Assembly (NCBI GenBank): GCA_023213315.1
Contig: JAKCPI010028458.1
Location: 1 to 64,000, forward strand
From: Euborellia annulipes
Lineage: Eukaryota > Arthropoda > Insecta > Dermaptera > Anisolabididae
DNA length: 64,000 bases
Reading direction: 5' to 3'
Shown: positions 33,860-46,180 of the stretch, piece by piece
Layout: the number at the start of each line of letters is the position of its first letter
How positions within the stretch are numbered: the stretch's first letter is position 1
Translations under genes and position numbers: made by a program
Notes under the pieces: model-generated
Database searches by the model: none
What the model was told of the DNA's origin: nothing
The model's input: the letters and a program-made list of their open reading frames with translations, nothing else

Positions 33860-34620
33860 TTAAAAAAAAATTGATTAAAGAAAAAACATACCTAAAATAA
33901 ATAAAATTTTATCTCCCGTCATTTATGAATGTTTATTCTTCAAAGAATAATAATAATAATAATAATAACAAGAAGGAGAAGAAAGAATTTCATTCAATTC
34001 ATCTTCATTTTAAAATAAACATTATTTATTTATTCAAGAGAGTAGTTGTTTATTTGAAGTGAAATGAACTTGATGAACGCACACAAGGGGGGAGGGAGGA
34101 AGTGTCTGGATTGGCTGAAGCCAGGCCGGAAGGGGCGGGGCACAACTGCCGGAGTCCGCCAATCACATTTGCGTAAATCATAAGCACGAACTCCTTCAGC
34201 CAGCCTTCTTTTGCCGAAATGAAAAAAAAAAACGCGTAAGGCCTGTCTGTCTGTCTATATGTCGACGAGTGGAGGGGGAAAAGGAGGGAACCGGAAATGC
34301 CAGGCCACCAACCAACCTAAAAGAAGGGAGAATTAAATTCCTTCATCTTCTCCTTATTTACGACTTTTCTGTTAAATACTTAAAATACTACTAACATTTT
34401 TTAAGCATAAAACAAAAGAAAGCATACCATCTAGATCATATTTTGAACGAATCCAAATCTTTATTAGATGAAATTTTCAATGGTCAAATCCACAGAGAAA
34501 TAATTTCGTCTAGAAATTACAGAAAAAAAGTTAATTTAATTTTGAACGTCCTCTCAAATAATTCAAGTAGATAAAAAACTGATAGAAAAATAGATATACT
34601 CAAGTAAACATGAAAAATTG
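33860..34620. other. AT-rich flanks around a promoter-like island
   Basis: ATA repeat at 33948-33968 (AATAATAAT). The island at 34075-34320 is listed separately; the remainder shows no gene. Confidence 0.5.
34075..34320. promoter_or_regulatory. Promoter-like G+C-rich island
   Basis: Contains ATTGG (inverted CCAAT), GGGGCGGGGC (GC box) and GCCAATCAC (CCAAT) within about 70 bp (34112-34170), all single-copy. No associated start codon or exon was found; direction is unclear. Confidence 0.35.
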
Positions 34621-34621
34621 T

Positions 34622-34667
34622 GGAGACTTGAATGCACTTGTTTTATATTGAATGGAGACTTCAATGC
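34622..34667 (-). repeat. Tandem pair of 14-bp motif variants
   Basis: GGAGACTTGAATGC (34622-34635) and GGAGACTTCAATGC (34654-34667), 32 bp apart, each one base from consensus at the same central position. Confidence 0.75.
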
Positions 34668-34669
34668 AC

Positions 34670-35515
34670 ATGAAAAAATTTCTTTCAAAGAATAAAAATA
34701 AAAATAAATTTCTAGTAAAAAAGAAGTGGGAGGGAATTCACACCATGATTGATTAAAATTAGCTTTTTTAGCTTGTAAGCAAAAACGGATTTACTTAATT
34801 AAATTCTTTCATTATTTTTTAGCCAAGATTTATAAAACAATTTACTCAAAATGTCAAAAAATAAGGATTTTATGAACAGCTTGTTAAAGAAATAAAAATT
34901 AAACTTTTATTTATAATATATTGTGTATGTGTGTGTGTGTCAAATTGTTTGAGCACCCTAGAAGGCGAGACATAAAACCGAAACCTCTTCTCTGTAACGA
35001 AAGATGGATGAAAATATATACTATAAACGTTTTTATTGTATTATATATATATTCAACTTGTTGTTGTTGTTGTTGTTGACACATACATATACAGTCAGAC
35101 AGACAAGGCTATTGTAGGGAATAAAAATGAAATGAATAAATAAAACGAATGAGATTAGTTATAGATCATGGTTTAATATCTCATTCAAATCCCTTGAGCG
35201 TCATAAATAAATAAATTTTAATTTAATTGCAATTGTAATTCAATCACCCCTTAGGGTGTTTGAAGAATTTTAATTATTATTTTGCATTTATTTATCATTC
35301 ATATTGAAATTTAATTAATTATATAAATAAATTTTATTTATTTTTTTATTACTCAGAGCATGGATGGGTTTATTAAATATGACATTCGGGGCGATTGTGA
35401 TAATTTGGTAATAAAACATCCATCTCTCTGTTAAAAATTTTCAAGAAAACTTCCTATACTAGTATAGGAACTTTGTTTCATAAACTGTTTATGAATATAT
35501 ATGAGAAAGTTCAAT
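34670..35515. other. AT-rich stretch, no gene seen
   Basis: TG repeat (34920-34940), GTT repeat (35058-35078), otherwise AT-rich. Confidence 0.55.
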
Positions 35516-35519
35516 TTGT

Positions 35520-35950
35520 TGCCAACCTAACAAATTTCTTGTATATTTTAAAATTAATTATTTTGGTAAAAATTGTTAATTTTAATTTTTATAGCTATTT
35601 AGTTGAATTACTTTATAAAAATTATTTAATTAGTATGACTTCATAAATAGTTTAGAGCGCGAATTTCAAACGAGAATTTAATAAATTTAGATTTGTGAAA
35701 TAAATTTTAAAAGAATAATTTCAAGTTTCCTTAAAATAATTATAAAATAATATTACTAAAAATTCCTTGAGGTAGTCGAGTTATTTGGGAACGTTTAGAC
35801 CAGTGATTCTCAACTTGTCGCGGTACACTTTTAACGATTTCAAAATTTAGCGGCACACAAAGAAAAAGATAAGTTTAAAAGTTGGTAATTTGTTCATAAA
35901 CTTGTATATTAATTTTATTTCATATCCTGGGTACCGGTATATTAATATTA
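35520..35950 (-). repeat. Composite repeat, inverted partner of 22000-22490
   Basis: GCCAACCTAACAAATTTC, AGAGCGCGAATTTCAAAC, CCTTGAGGTAGTCGAG and CTCAACTTGTCGCGGTACAC are inverse of the other copy, on both sides of the hAT-like CAGTGATTCTCAAC. Confidence 0.7.
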
Positions 35951-35994
35951 ATTCACCGAAGTATATGAAAAATGATTGAAAATTCATTTTTTTT

Positions 35995-36290
35995 TTACAG
36001 TGCAGTAGTTAAAGAAAATCGTCTCTCGAGGAGTTTGAACTCGAGCTCTTGGTTTCTTCCCTTCATAAATGTATTTGTATGGCACCTTTACTATCTCGAC
36101 TACTTACTTTGTTAAGAATATCATACTTTTTTAATCTACTGAAATTTGATTCATATTTTTTTAAAATTAATAAACTAGTTTATGAATTTAATTTCACAAA
36201 TTTGGTATATTAAAATTCAAGCACGACAGTAGGTCTATATGAAAAACGATTGAAAATACATTTTTTTTCACAATGTAGGGACAGGGTCTA
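35995..36290 (-). mobile_element. tRNA-headed repeat
   Basis: Matches 19790-20040 (GAACTCGAGCTCTTGGTTTC, ATATGAAAAACGATTGAAAA). Confidence 0.55.
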
Positions 36291-36299
36291 AATGACCTT

Positions 36300-37255
36300 A
36301 GATGCCAAAAAAAAACACCTTTTATTTATTTCATCTTCATATCGTATTCTATTAATAATATACATAGCTACAGTAAAAATTTTTTTATTTTAATAACCCT
36401 AAATAAGAAAATATTTTTAAATTCAATATTGAAAAATATTTATCTTTTAATTAAAAAAGAGACATTTCGGTCTCAAATCACATCCATTTTCAGAAGAGAT
36501 TTTTATTTTGAGTAAATAAAATTTCTATCTTTAGTTGTAAAAGGCGGATCAGAAATAAAATAAATTTTATTTATTATGATGATAAATGAGGATGAAAATA
36601 AAAAAAAAGAGGCATCTTCTTCCATCTATGGTGTCTCGATAAGGAAGAGAGAAAGAAAAAAGAAAGAGTTAGTTGATCGTTAGGGAAAGAAAGAAGATTT
36701 TACAGTTAAAATGGAAAATAGGAAAGGAATAAAACGAATGGCCTATCATCCTATTGCATCCATGTTCACTTATACACTTCACACAAACACACACACATAT
36801 TCTGTCTGTAAACCAAGCGGAAAATAATTATTTTAAATATAATAACAAAAAATAAAAAAATATCAGATAGATAGCTATATGAAAATGAAGTAAATCAAAA
36901 AGCGGTTAAAAATTTTTTTTTTGAATATCAAGCACAAAATTAACTAATGCCGACTGCATGAACCAAAACAAATTGAATCCAAAGATAGAAAGGTAGAAAT
37001 AAAAAATCTTGATTGTTAATAATATTTTAAATTACAATTGTGAATATGACTCTGGTGGTCGTTAATAATAATTTTGATTGACGCCATCTTAGATTTAGTT
37101 TATTTTTATAACCTACACTGTAAGAAAAAAGAATTTTCGATAGTTTCTCATATAAATAATTTCGTGCTTGAATTTTAATATATCTATCCAGTTTGTGAAA
37201 TTGTGGAACTTTTTACACATTTAAAAAAAAATTTCCAATTCTTATGAAATTTTGT
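36300..37255. other. AT-rich stretch, no gene seen
   Basis: A SINE-tail-like TAAATGACCTTAGATGCC at 36289-36306, then A/T- and GA-rich sequence. Confidence 0.55.
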
Positions 37256-37259
37256 ATTT

Positions 37260-37475
37260 ATTTATGATTCTATATTGTGTATAAAATGTCCAAATATGAG
37301 ATTCAAATTTTGAAAAATAACCATGGTTTATTTCAAACAGTAAACATTTAAAATGCAAGTTTGAAACTAAGGTGCTATGGGAAACTAAATATATATCTTG
37401 ACACAAAAAATCTCTCTTACCGAAGGGTAAGAGAAAGTTGTGTGCTGTGCTTCTTCACACCAGATTTTTTATTAT
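37260..37475 (+). mobile_element. R1 variant, 3' part
   Basis: Upstream words AACTAAGGTGCTATGGGAAA and the terminal hairpin with GTAAGAGAAAGTTGTGTGC. Shared with 49730-49945. Confidence 0.65.
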
Positions 37476-37855
37476 ATGAACTTTTCATATACACGAATGT
37501 TAAATTTATAATCAGTTTGTGTAACAGACTTCTTATAATAATTTATGAATATCTCTTGAAAATTTTTAACAGGGTATAAAAAATATGACAAAATCTGCAC
37601 TATGTAGCTCACTGTCAGCTATTTTCAAATATATTCACATTTGTGTTGAATTTGAATTATTAGTTGAAATTATCATTATTATATTAATTTATTCTTTTTT
37701 TATTTTATTAACATAAAATTGTTTCTCCCCTTTTACAAAATTCCTTCCCTCCCACGAAATTTTGCAGTATTATAGAGGACGTTATGGAGAGTCCCGGAAA
37801 AATACTCGGGTCCCGAAATTCCTATAACTTTTTGAGTTATTAAATCCTTATTCAG

Positions 37856-37955
37856 GGGGCTCGCTGGTATAGTGAGCTAGGGTGTAAGCTTCTACAAAGA
37901 AGATCCCTGTTCAAATCCTTGGCGTGCGGGATTTTTTATATAAATATATTTTTTA
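37856..37955 (+). mobile_element. SINE-C head
   Basis: GGGGCTCGCTGGTATAGTGA (A box) and CCCTGTTCAAATCC (B box), matching the full copy at 56386-56932. Truncated. Confidence 0.65.
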
Positions 37956-38178
37956 TATAAGTCGCGGGTTCAGACCCCAGGCAGTCCGATGATTTTATTT
38001 AAGCCATTGGGATACCAAATGGCTTAAATAAGAATGCCTGGACCCCCAATAGATATATTAAACAAACGAGTATCGTCTAAAGTCTTAAATGGCCTAAGTT
38101 GCCGAAAAGACTGTGTGCATGTGTATATGAGTGTAAGTGTGAATGAGACAAAAGTGTGAGTGTTAAAAAAAAAATAAT
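37956..38178 (+). mobile_element. SINE-A, 5'-truncated
   Basis: CGCGGGTTCAGACCCCAGG, GCCATTGGGATACC, AAATGGCCTAAGTTGCCG, then a TG-rich tail and poly-A. Confidence 0.8.
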
Positions 38179-38329
38179 AAGAAGAAAAGGCGAACCCTTG
38201 CCAGCTGGGGGGGTCCAGGGGGCGAAGCGCCCGTCTAAATGTGAAGCTTCTCATAATTAAGAAAAGGCGAGGGTCCGCCGCAGGCGGAGGGTCCAGGGGG
38301 GGGGGGGCGAAACCCCCTGGCTAGTAAAA

Positions 38330-39380
38330 ACAAATTTCTTTATTTAATAAATAAAATTTATTAAATTAATAAACTTCGGAAGTGGCTGGCCATTTATGGC
38401 TCTACAAGACGCCATTTTGAATTTAATAGATTATAACCTAAAAAAATCACTTGAAATTTCTTAAATTTTTCATTGTATTACTAAATAAGAATAATTTTCC
38501 AAGAATATTTATACCTATGTGGAGATTTTTTTTTTTTAGAGATAATTTTCCCTTTATTATAAAAGTATTTTTAAACAGGTTTTTATACATAAAATGGCAA
38601 AAATGTTTTATAATAAAGATTGACGAATGATATTAACCGCTTAGGAATGTAGATTGCAAGACATTTTAAATGGCTGACTGCTGCTGTTGTTGTTGTTACT
38701 GTTGCTGTTTTAATGGCAAAAGAGAGTGAGAGAGACGAAGAATCTCTAAGTGAAGTAAAATAGAGAAAAAAAAAATATTAATTGGGATTAAAATCTTTTA
38801 ATTTATTAACCTCTTAAAATTTTAAAACCTTCAATAATTCCTAATTAATAAATAAACAAATAAATAAATAAATAAATGAAAATACAAAAAAATATTTGTT
38901 TAAAATTAAATTTTATGTGTTTGCCTAAGTCTGTGTTAGGATTTTTTCTTTTTTTTTTCTCCTTAGAAAATCAAATAATAAGAAATGTTTAAATAATTAC
39001 AAAGTATTAGTAATAATTTAACAAACAAATAGGTTTTTTTCAAATCCTAACAAAGAAGGATTAATATATTTATTTTTTTACCTAACCTTGAAAAATGGTC
39101 ATAAATCTTTTTCTATTTATTTTAGAATCTTCATAAAGGAATTTAATATTATTTCAAATTGTATAATACTGCTTAAAGATTTATGTTTATGTTTAAATAA
39201 AATATAAAAAATGAAATCACTTTAGATAAAAAGCGGGACATTTTTAAAAATCGGCGGGACGCTGGACAGTCCTCCGAAAAGGGGGACTGTCCCGCAAAAA
39301 TCAGGACGTGTGGTCACCTTAAAATAAATTCAAAATTCTTTTAATTGAAAATACTTATCAAAAATTGATTCGATTCATAT
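38330..39380. other. AT-rich stretch, no gene seen
   Basis: Poly-A/T, TTG repeats near 38685-38705 and ATAA repeats. The 39220-39320 part (GGGACGCTGGACAGTCC) has small dyads only. Confidence 0.55.
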
Positions 39381-39381
39381 T

Positions 39382-39786
39382 TTAAGGTGCGCGTCTCGAA
39401 AAGCCGTTAGAAGACGATTCACTACCGAGTTACTCTAGGCGGTAAGAGATGGCGTTAGTTTTTCTCATAGAGATACAAGGGATTTATTTCATTTCATTTG
39501 AAAGATTCCAGCAAATTAATTAAGAGTAAAAAATTAATTATTTTTTAACACAATGATTACTAATTTAATTATCTATAAGATATAGAGCGAATTTTTTTTA
39601 AAATATCTTTTATTTAATGCGATTAATCTAAAAAAAAATTTTATTTTTTCGAAAATCAAAAAAAGGCCTTCTATAAGTTGTAGATATTTTAAATCGCTTT
39701 AATTTAAAAAAAATTTGAGGTCGATAGCTTCAAAATTGTGGCCGCTGGAATCTCCCAAAATTAGCACCCCGAGACGCGCAGCTTAA
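39382..39786. mobile_element. TTAA-flanked TIR element, 405 bp
   Basis: TTAA at both ends; inverted ends GGTGCGCGTCTCG and CGAGACGCGCAGC differ at one base. piggyBac-type target, but a different family from copies A-D. No transposase. Confidence 0.82.
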
Positions 39787-39789
39787 ATA

Positions 39790-40440
39790 AATTTTTTTTT
39801 TACAAAATAATAATTTTGCAAAATCATCTCTTATCTAGATATGCTACAGTGAGTTATTAATTTACATACGAAATATAAAACAAATTCCGGCATCTATGAA
39901 TAATAAAAAAAAAAACATTCCCTAATGGCGAATTAAATTTTTTTAGTTCCTTATGTACCATTTCCTAATGAACCATATCAATAATAATAATACAATAAAA
40001 TTTCTTACATAATAAAGAGGAGAGAAAGAGAGCATCGTTCCAATTAGGCAATTAATTCGTGATGGGGAATTAATTAATGATGCCTGAGAGATAAACCGGG
40101 GCTAATGGTGGCCTTTGGGCATCCAACGGCGGGCGCTCCATCTTTAAGAAGACCAAGACCAAGAACGAGATGCCCATCTCTCTCTCTCTCTTTTTTTTTA
40201 GATATTGATTCCAAATCAATTTCTAAATTAACTCTTATTCACTTCTTATACTACGTATATAGAGTGTTAATTTGAAAGACAATCTTCCATTCGGGATCAT
40301 TAATATTCTTGAAATTAATTTATAAATGAATAATTAATTAATGAATAAATAAATAAACATTTTATTTATTATATCAATATTTATTTATGTATTGTATTTG
40401 TATCTCTTGTCTTTGTTGTGATTATTATTTTTTTTCGTCA
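39790..40440. other. AT-rich stretch, no gene seen
   Basis: A mixed single-copy patch at 40080-40180 (GGTGGCCTTTGGGCATCC, CCAACGGCGGGCGC) has no supported exon. Confidence 0.5.
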
Positions 40441-40455
40441 TTTAAACTACGCCCC

Positions 40456-40617
40456 AGCCCCCGGGTTTGGCGTAGTAGGTAGAGTGCCTACCGGTACCTC
40501 CTATACCAAACATCGCGGGTTCGGACCTCAGGCAGTCCGATGATTTTAATTAAGCCATTTGGATACCGAGTGTGAGTGTGAATGAGAAAAAAGTGTGAAT
40601 GTTTAAAAAAAAAACAA
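40456..40617 (+). mobile_element. SINE-A with internal deletion, 12-bp target duplication
   Basis: Head GGGTTTGGCGTAGTAGG and GGGTTCGGACCTCAGGC run directly into the tail. AAACTACGCCCC at 40444-40455 and 40618-40629 is an exact duplication. Confidence 0.88.
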
Positions 40618-40702
40618 AAACTACGCCCCTTGTTTATTTATTGAATATTTTTTTAGAAATGTTTAAATTTTTGTTAAAAAATTAATTAGCCTTAATTAAT
40701 TA

Positions 40703-40865
40703 CTAGCCTTTGTCGGGCTTCGCCCCCTGGACCCCCTATCAGCTGGCTCTGGCACGCCTGCGGCGGACCCTCGCCTTTTCTTAATTATAAAAAGAATTTC
40801 GGGACCCGAGTATTTTTTCTGGACTCTCCATAAGGTCCTCTATAAGACTGCGAAATTTCGTTTCA
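40703..40865 (-). mobile_element. Helitron-like 3' half
   Basis: Minus strand: ACTCGGGTCCCGAAATTC, AGGGTCCGCCGCAGGCG, CCAGGGGGCGAAGCCC, then GGCTAG-TA at the terminus (40706-40703). Same family as 37741-38324. Confidence 0.65.
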
Positions 40866-40869
40866 AAAT

Positions 40870-41150
40870 TCCAAAATTGGTGTTTTGTTCAATCGGTGCG
40901 CGTTGGCATTGATCAAAATATTTTATCATTGTGCGTTTTGCTCCATTGGCGTGCGTTGGCATTGGACAAAATGTTCTGTCATTGAGCAAAAAATGCCAAC
41001 GCACACAGATCTCAATGGCAAAACATTTTGTCCAATGGCAAAACATTTTGCTGAATGGCAAATAGGTGGGCGTTGGCATTGAGCAAAATGTTTTGCTCTT
41101 GGACAAAACGTTTTGTCTAAGAGCGTTTTGCTCAATTGGTGTGCGTTCAG
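40870..41150. repeat. Internally repetitive cassette
   Basis: GCGTTGGCATTGA/G occurs three times forward and once inverted (AATGCCAACGCAC), interleaved with ACAAAATGTTTTG-type words. Abuts the Helitron-like end. Confidence 0.7.
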
Positions 41151-41159
41151 CCTAACAAT

Positions 41160-42760
41160 TTTAAAGTATTAATTTGATAATGAATTTTTCTGACCATATT
41201 TGAATGGGAAATCCAACAGTCTTTGTGGATCGCTCCTGTTTACCTGCAACAAAAAAAAAAAAATTAATTAGAAAAACATTTTTGGTAAAGAGTATATAAT
41301 AATAATAATAATATTATTGTATTGTATTAATATAAAGGGGTGAGAATTTCATAAATGCCAAAGTCGCCATCACATTTCTTTTATATTTTTGTTATTTTTA
41401 CAGATATCTGGACCAAATCGGCTTTCCGGGGATTTGTTAAGATAATAAAGAAAAAGGAGGAAGAAAAAAAAACCCTTCAAAGTTTCCTATAAAGGTAAAA
41501 AATCACTAAAATAAATTCGCAGCCAAAATTTATAGATTTATAATAACAAATGATTAATTTAAAATGAAATTTGAAGAATAAAATTAACAATTGCTTTCAT
41601 ATGTTCCACATTTAAGGATACACAAGTAAAATGTGAATTTTGCATTTTAGAATTTATAGACTCTCCCACGAGAAAGTGTGGGGGGATTTTGAAATGAAAT
41701 CTTTCACTCACAGTCTGGGCTATTCCCCTGAAAGTTTGAATTTAAATAAATAAAATAAGTTTCAATCATTTGAAAACTTTTATGAATTTGATTTCACAAA
41801 TTGGGTATATTAGTATTCAAGCCCGGGGGAGGGGAAAAAAAAAAAAAAAAGCACGAAAGTATATGAAAAACGATTGAAAATATTTATTTTTTTTTACAGT
41901 GTAGTAAATTTATCATAATAAAAAAATCTCTGAAACTTTTTAACCAGTGAATGAACTTCCAAGAGCGAAGTAAAAATTCAAGAGCGATTAATTTAATTAA
42001 TTAAAAGGGTCTTTTTTTATTGAAACGTAGATCAGTAGAAAGAGCGAGGGAGATAAAAAGAAAAGATAATAAATTATTTTAATTACTACGAATGAGAGGG
42101 ATTCTAAAATCTCTCAATTAATTTATGAATATTTTCTTCTTTTTTGATTCAGCCCCTGAATTTAAATTAAATAACAATTGTTACGTGTTTTAGAGCGAAT
42201 TTAATTAGTCCCTTTTTTCAGCCTCACCACAAATGATGACCACATCAGATCGTTACGTTTTTTTTTTTCTCTACCTTGTTCTTTTATTTTTTTTTTTTCT
42301 TCCACGAATATCAGAGCGAAACTCGAGTCTATAAATAAATTGATCCTCTCTCTCTTCATGTTCCAAAGAGATTTTTTTTTTATTTATTCCTCCACATATA
42401 TATTTTTACAATCTCTACACGACGAGGACATTCAGAGAGAGAGAGAGGGCCCTGTGACATGTTTTCCTGCATTTATGGGCTGATGATATAGAGAGAAAAA
42501 AAAAAAAAGAAACAGATACACCCTTATTTTATTAAAATATGTGAGTTCTTTTTATTATTTTTTACACCCCCACTCTCTCCCCCTATTGCCTTTAGGACGA
42601 TACCTCTTTGGAAGTTTCGGCCAACATTTCTATATTCATGGTGAATTCTTTATTGGTGTGAAGATAGCTAAATGTTTTATAATGTGAAGTGAGAAACCTT
42701 TCTCGACTACCTTCTCTCAACTCCAACAATTACATATCTACAAATGATTTTTACAATATT
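41160..42760. other. AT-rich stretch, no gene established
   Basis: A minus-strand acceptor-like TTTGTTGCAG/GTAAACAG at 41246 has no partner donor I trust. GA tract at 42431-42449, poly-T and poly-A runs. Confidence 0.45.
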
Positions 42761-42767
42761 TATTAGG

Positions 42768-42905
42768 CCCTCGGGCTTGGCGTAGTTGGTAGCGTGCTTG
42801 CTTTCTATACCAAGGGTCGCGAGTTCAAATCCCAGGCAGTCTGATGATTTTATTTATGATTTATGCCATTTGGATACCAAATGGCTTAAATAAAACCTGG
42901 CCCCA
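42768..42905 (+). mobile_element. SINE-A, 3'-truncated
   Basis: CCCTCGGGCTTGGCGTAGTT, GCGAGTTCAAATCCCAGGC, GCCATTTGGATACCAAATGG. Confidence 0.8.
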
Positions 42906-42915
42906 AAATATTCCT

Positions 42916-43022
42916 CTCTCCCCCCCCCCCTTTTTTATTTTTGGGGGGGGGGGGAGAAGAGGGGGGGTGGGTGGGTGGGTGTGGAAAAAGAGGGGGGAAA
43001 AAAAAAAAAAAATATATTTTTT
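42916..43022. repeat. C/T/G/A homopolymer cluster
   Basis: Successive C, T, G and A runs with GGGT repeats. Confidence 0.8.
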
Positions 43023-43024
43023 TT

Positions 43025-44925
43025 TAAGCATGCATTTAATTGATAGTGAAATATAAAAAAAGGTTATGTTATGATTTAACAAAAAGATTTTATCGGATTG
43101 AGGTAAAACAAAAGAAACTAACATGCGATCATTTTGTGAATTAATTTAATTTTCTTTATTTAAAAAAAATAAAATAGGTAAATTTAAAATTTTTTAAAGC
43201 CTTACGATGCATCCTCTCCATTCAGGTTGAGCGAGTTCGCCAACAAATATGCATATAAGAGAGCGTCCCCGCGGCGTTCCTGGGACGTCGAAATGTCAGC
43301 CCCGATGGGACGTTCCTAGGGCGCCGGGGGACGTTCCACGAGTATTGGGCGAAGTCACATTGCTATGTGGGTGATTTTTCGAATTTAATCAATTTCTCTC
43401 AGTTTTTTAATAATTATGATTTTTTGCGTAATTATAAAAAGACGCGACGAGACTCAACATATTAATATTTATATCTCTTAAATCAGTTATTAGAATAAAA
43501 ATTCATAGTCTGCTCATAGAAAATTATTTGACTAATTTTCTATCGTGAATTTTGCGTTGAAGTTTCACTTCTCTAGTGTGTAATATTTTATAAACCAAAT
43601 TATTTTATTATTATTTTTCGCTTTTTTTTAAAGATTACCTGTAATTAATGGGAAGCGCTTTAGAATTTGTATTAGAGCTAGATCGATATATATAGGCCTA
43701 TATATATAAACCTTCAAAATTTACGTTTTTGAGTGATAATAAAATTTTTCTACTTATAATAGACAATCAAAAAGCATAAAGAGAAGGAAATAAAAATGTT
43801 AAATTTGATCCACATTTTTTTTTTTTTTTTTTGAATTACAAATTAACAACAACAACAAAAACGAATCATGTAAATGGAACAAATTGTAAGAAAGAAGAAG
43901 AAGGATTCTCTTCTCGCTCTCATCACTTCTTCACTTTCAGGTTTTTCAAAAGAAATCGTGAATCAAGATTATTGCTATGTTTATTTTACACCAATTTATT
44001 TATTTATTTATGGACCGATTTTTTAAATTTAATTAAGAGTTGATAAAAAAAATAAACAAACTAATTAACAAATAAATAATGTGCGAATAAATTTTATTAA
44101 AAAATTTTATGTGCGCCTGGCTTCAAAGATTTTTAAAGTTGGGTTGCCTACCTTCCAGCAATCAAACAAATATTTATATGCATTGTCTTAACAAATATTT
44201 TTTATCTCTCTGGGGGTAGAATAATTAATCTCACTTTTTTATAAAAGAATTATTTTTAAATTTTAAATCCTACATCATATATTTCATGTTTTTTTTTTTT
44301 CATTAATTTTGACGACGTCACACATAGACCTCTACACCAACCATAAATCTCAATGAATACAAATATTCCAAGATATGATATTCATTGCTTATATTCTTTC
44401 TCTCTCTTTTTATTAAATTAATGGCCTCATCGGACCTTTTGATCGGATCCTGTTATATATATTATAAAACAATATTTCATAATAAATTAATAGATAAATT
44501 GTGGGTGTGAGTGAATTTATTTATCGAATTTGTAAATACAAAAAAAAAAATACAATCAAGTGTATGTGATTCATTGGTTTTCTTCTTTCTCTCTCCCTCT
44601 TGCATATTGAATCTATTTATTATTTATTTTGAATTTAATGGAAAAAAAAACCTGTTGAAGATGTTACAATATTTAATCATTGTGACGTGGGCCCTCGCCA
44701 TAATTCTTGTTTGTTAATAATATTATAAATGATAACAACAATTGGGTAGAAAATAATGACGTCATATATGATCGAAATGATAGTTCTTTGTAAGAACCTT
44801 ATTTTTGTGGTTATCCAAATATTTGAAATAAATAGGAATGAGGTCTAAATGGCTTTAGATGCCGAAAAAGACCTTTAAATAAACAAATTAAACCTTATTT
44901 TAAAAAATAAGTGTAACCAGAAATT
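43025..44925. other. AT-rich stretch, no gene established
   Basis: A single-copy G+C-rich patch at 43240-43370 repeats GGGACGTTCC-like words (GACGTCG, GGGACGTTCCTAGG, GGGACGTTCCACG). A full TGACGTCA is at 44757-44764. Confidence 0.5.
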
Positions 44926-44929
44926 TTTA

Positions 44930-45475
44930 ATGGGAGTTCAAAACTTATAACTAGGGATGGACAAAATCACCACTTTCCCTCCAAACTATGAACAAAATCC
45001 GTTAAAAAGGTTGAAAAAGATTAGAGATTCGAGCAGCAGATCCGACAAACTCGGGCGATACGATCCGATTTAGAAAAAAGATCGCTGTTCCGATCCGCAT
45101 ATCCAGATCTGCGATCCGAAATTTGACCGGTCTTGATTTTCAGGCGTTTGGATGAATCAAAAGGATAAATAATTATTTATTAAAAAGTAAAGGAATTTTG
45201 AAGGATTGGCAATCCTTTGAAAAAGATCAGAAAAATTCTGGATTGAAAAGTATTAGCGATCCGATCCTAGATCCAGAGAGCAAAAATTATTTCGATCCAA
45301 ATCCAAAGTCCTCCCGAAAAAATCGAAATCATTTCTGATGGGAGTTCAAGATTTATATCCAGGGATGGACAAAAAAGGATTAGGTGATCCGACAAACGAG
45401 AGCGATCTGATTCAGATCCAAAAATCTGGATTGGATCGGATTTAAATTCAAAAGGTTTACGATCCTGCCCATCTC
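44930..45475. mobile_element. hAT-like MITE, tandemly duplicated
   Basis: Same GGATC-rich family as 3983-4415. TGGGAGTTCAA plus AGGGATGGACAAAA occurs at 44935 and 45340, and the right end is GCCCATCTCTG at about 45466. The duplication includes flanking sequence. Confidence 0.65.
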
Positions 45476-45479
45476 TGCC

Positions 45480-46180
45480 TATCATACTTTTCAGTCCTAA
45501 ATTGTGGAATGAAACTTCCCATGACTAGTTAGTTTATAAGATTTTCTTGTAATTTTTTGATTAAGATCGTTATTCATGAATAATAGAAACATTAAGGAAA
45601 AAACAGACATTTACAACAAAGATAAGTTAAGATATTTAGAAAAAAAAGGTGTCGTTAGCGTAGGTGGGTTAATAAATAACATGTAGGCCCATCATATTCC
45701 ATAATTTAATAGATGAATTGGATAACAAAAGAGGGATAGCCAACAAGCATCTGTTTCTAGCCAGGATTCTTCTTTCATCCTTAATATAAATTTAATGATC
45801 ATTAAACTTGAAACAAAGTGAAGTCTTTTTTTTTTTTTAACTTTGAAAAATCGACCACGACCTTATTTCACTCTTAATGGTGTGCTGGTTACTTTGGTCA
45901 TTATTTTTAAATGAAGGTAATTTTAAGTCATAATCCTTAAAATCGTAATTTGTCTTAGTTAATGTCTGTGTGGAGGGAGGGGAGGGGGATATTAAATTGA
46001 ATCACCTTTCATTTTTATTAAAATAATATTATAAAAATATCAAGACCATTCTTTTTTAAAGAATTTAATTAAAAGAGTACGAAAAAGAAATATACAGTAT
46101 TACTGGGATTCAATCAACCATAAAACCCGGGTAGTATGGTTTATTTTCAATAGACCTGCTTATGAGGATAGAGGGAGGTA
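45480..46180. other. AT-rich stretch, no gene seen
   Basis: Nothing beyond poly-T and mixed single-copy sequence. Confidence 0.5.

Larger units (their letters stand above)
37741..38324 (+). mobile_element. Helitron-like element interrupted by SINEs
   Basis: Body words AATACTCGGGTCCCGAAATT and CATAATTAAGAAAAGGCGAG, then GGTCCGCCGCAGGCGG. The 3' end is the hairpin CCAGGGGG...CCCCCTGG followed by CTAG-T at 38321-38325. Two SINEs (37856-37955, 37956-38178) split it. No Rep/helicase sequence. Confidence 0.7.

Noticed and set aside
41200..41246. Strong minus-strand acceptor TTTTTGTTGCAG at 41246 as an FBXL7 5' exon
   Set aside because: The only nearby donor (ATATG/GTCAGA) is weak and no frame is supported.
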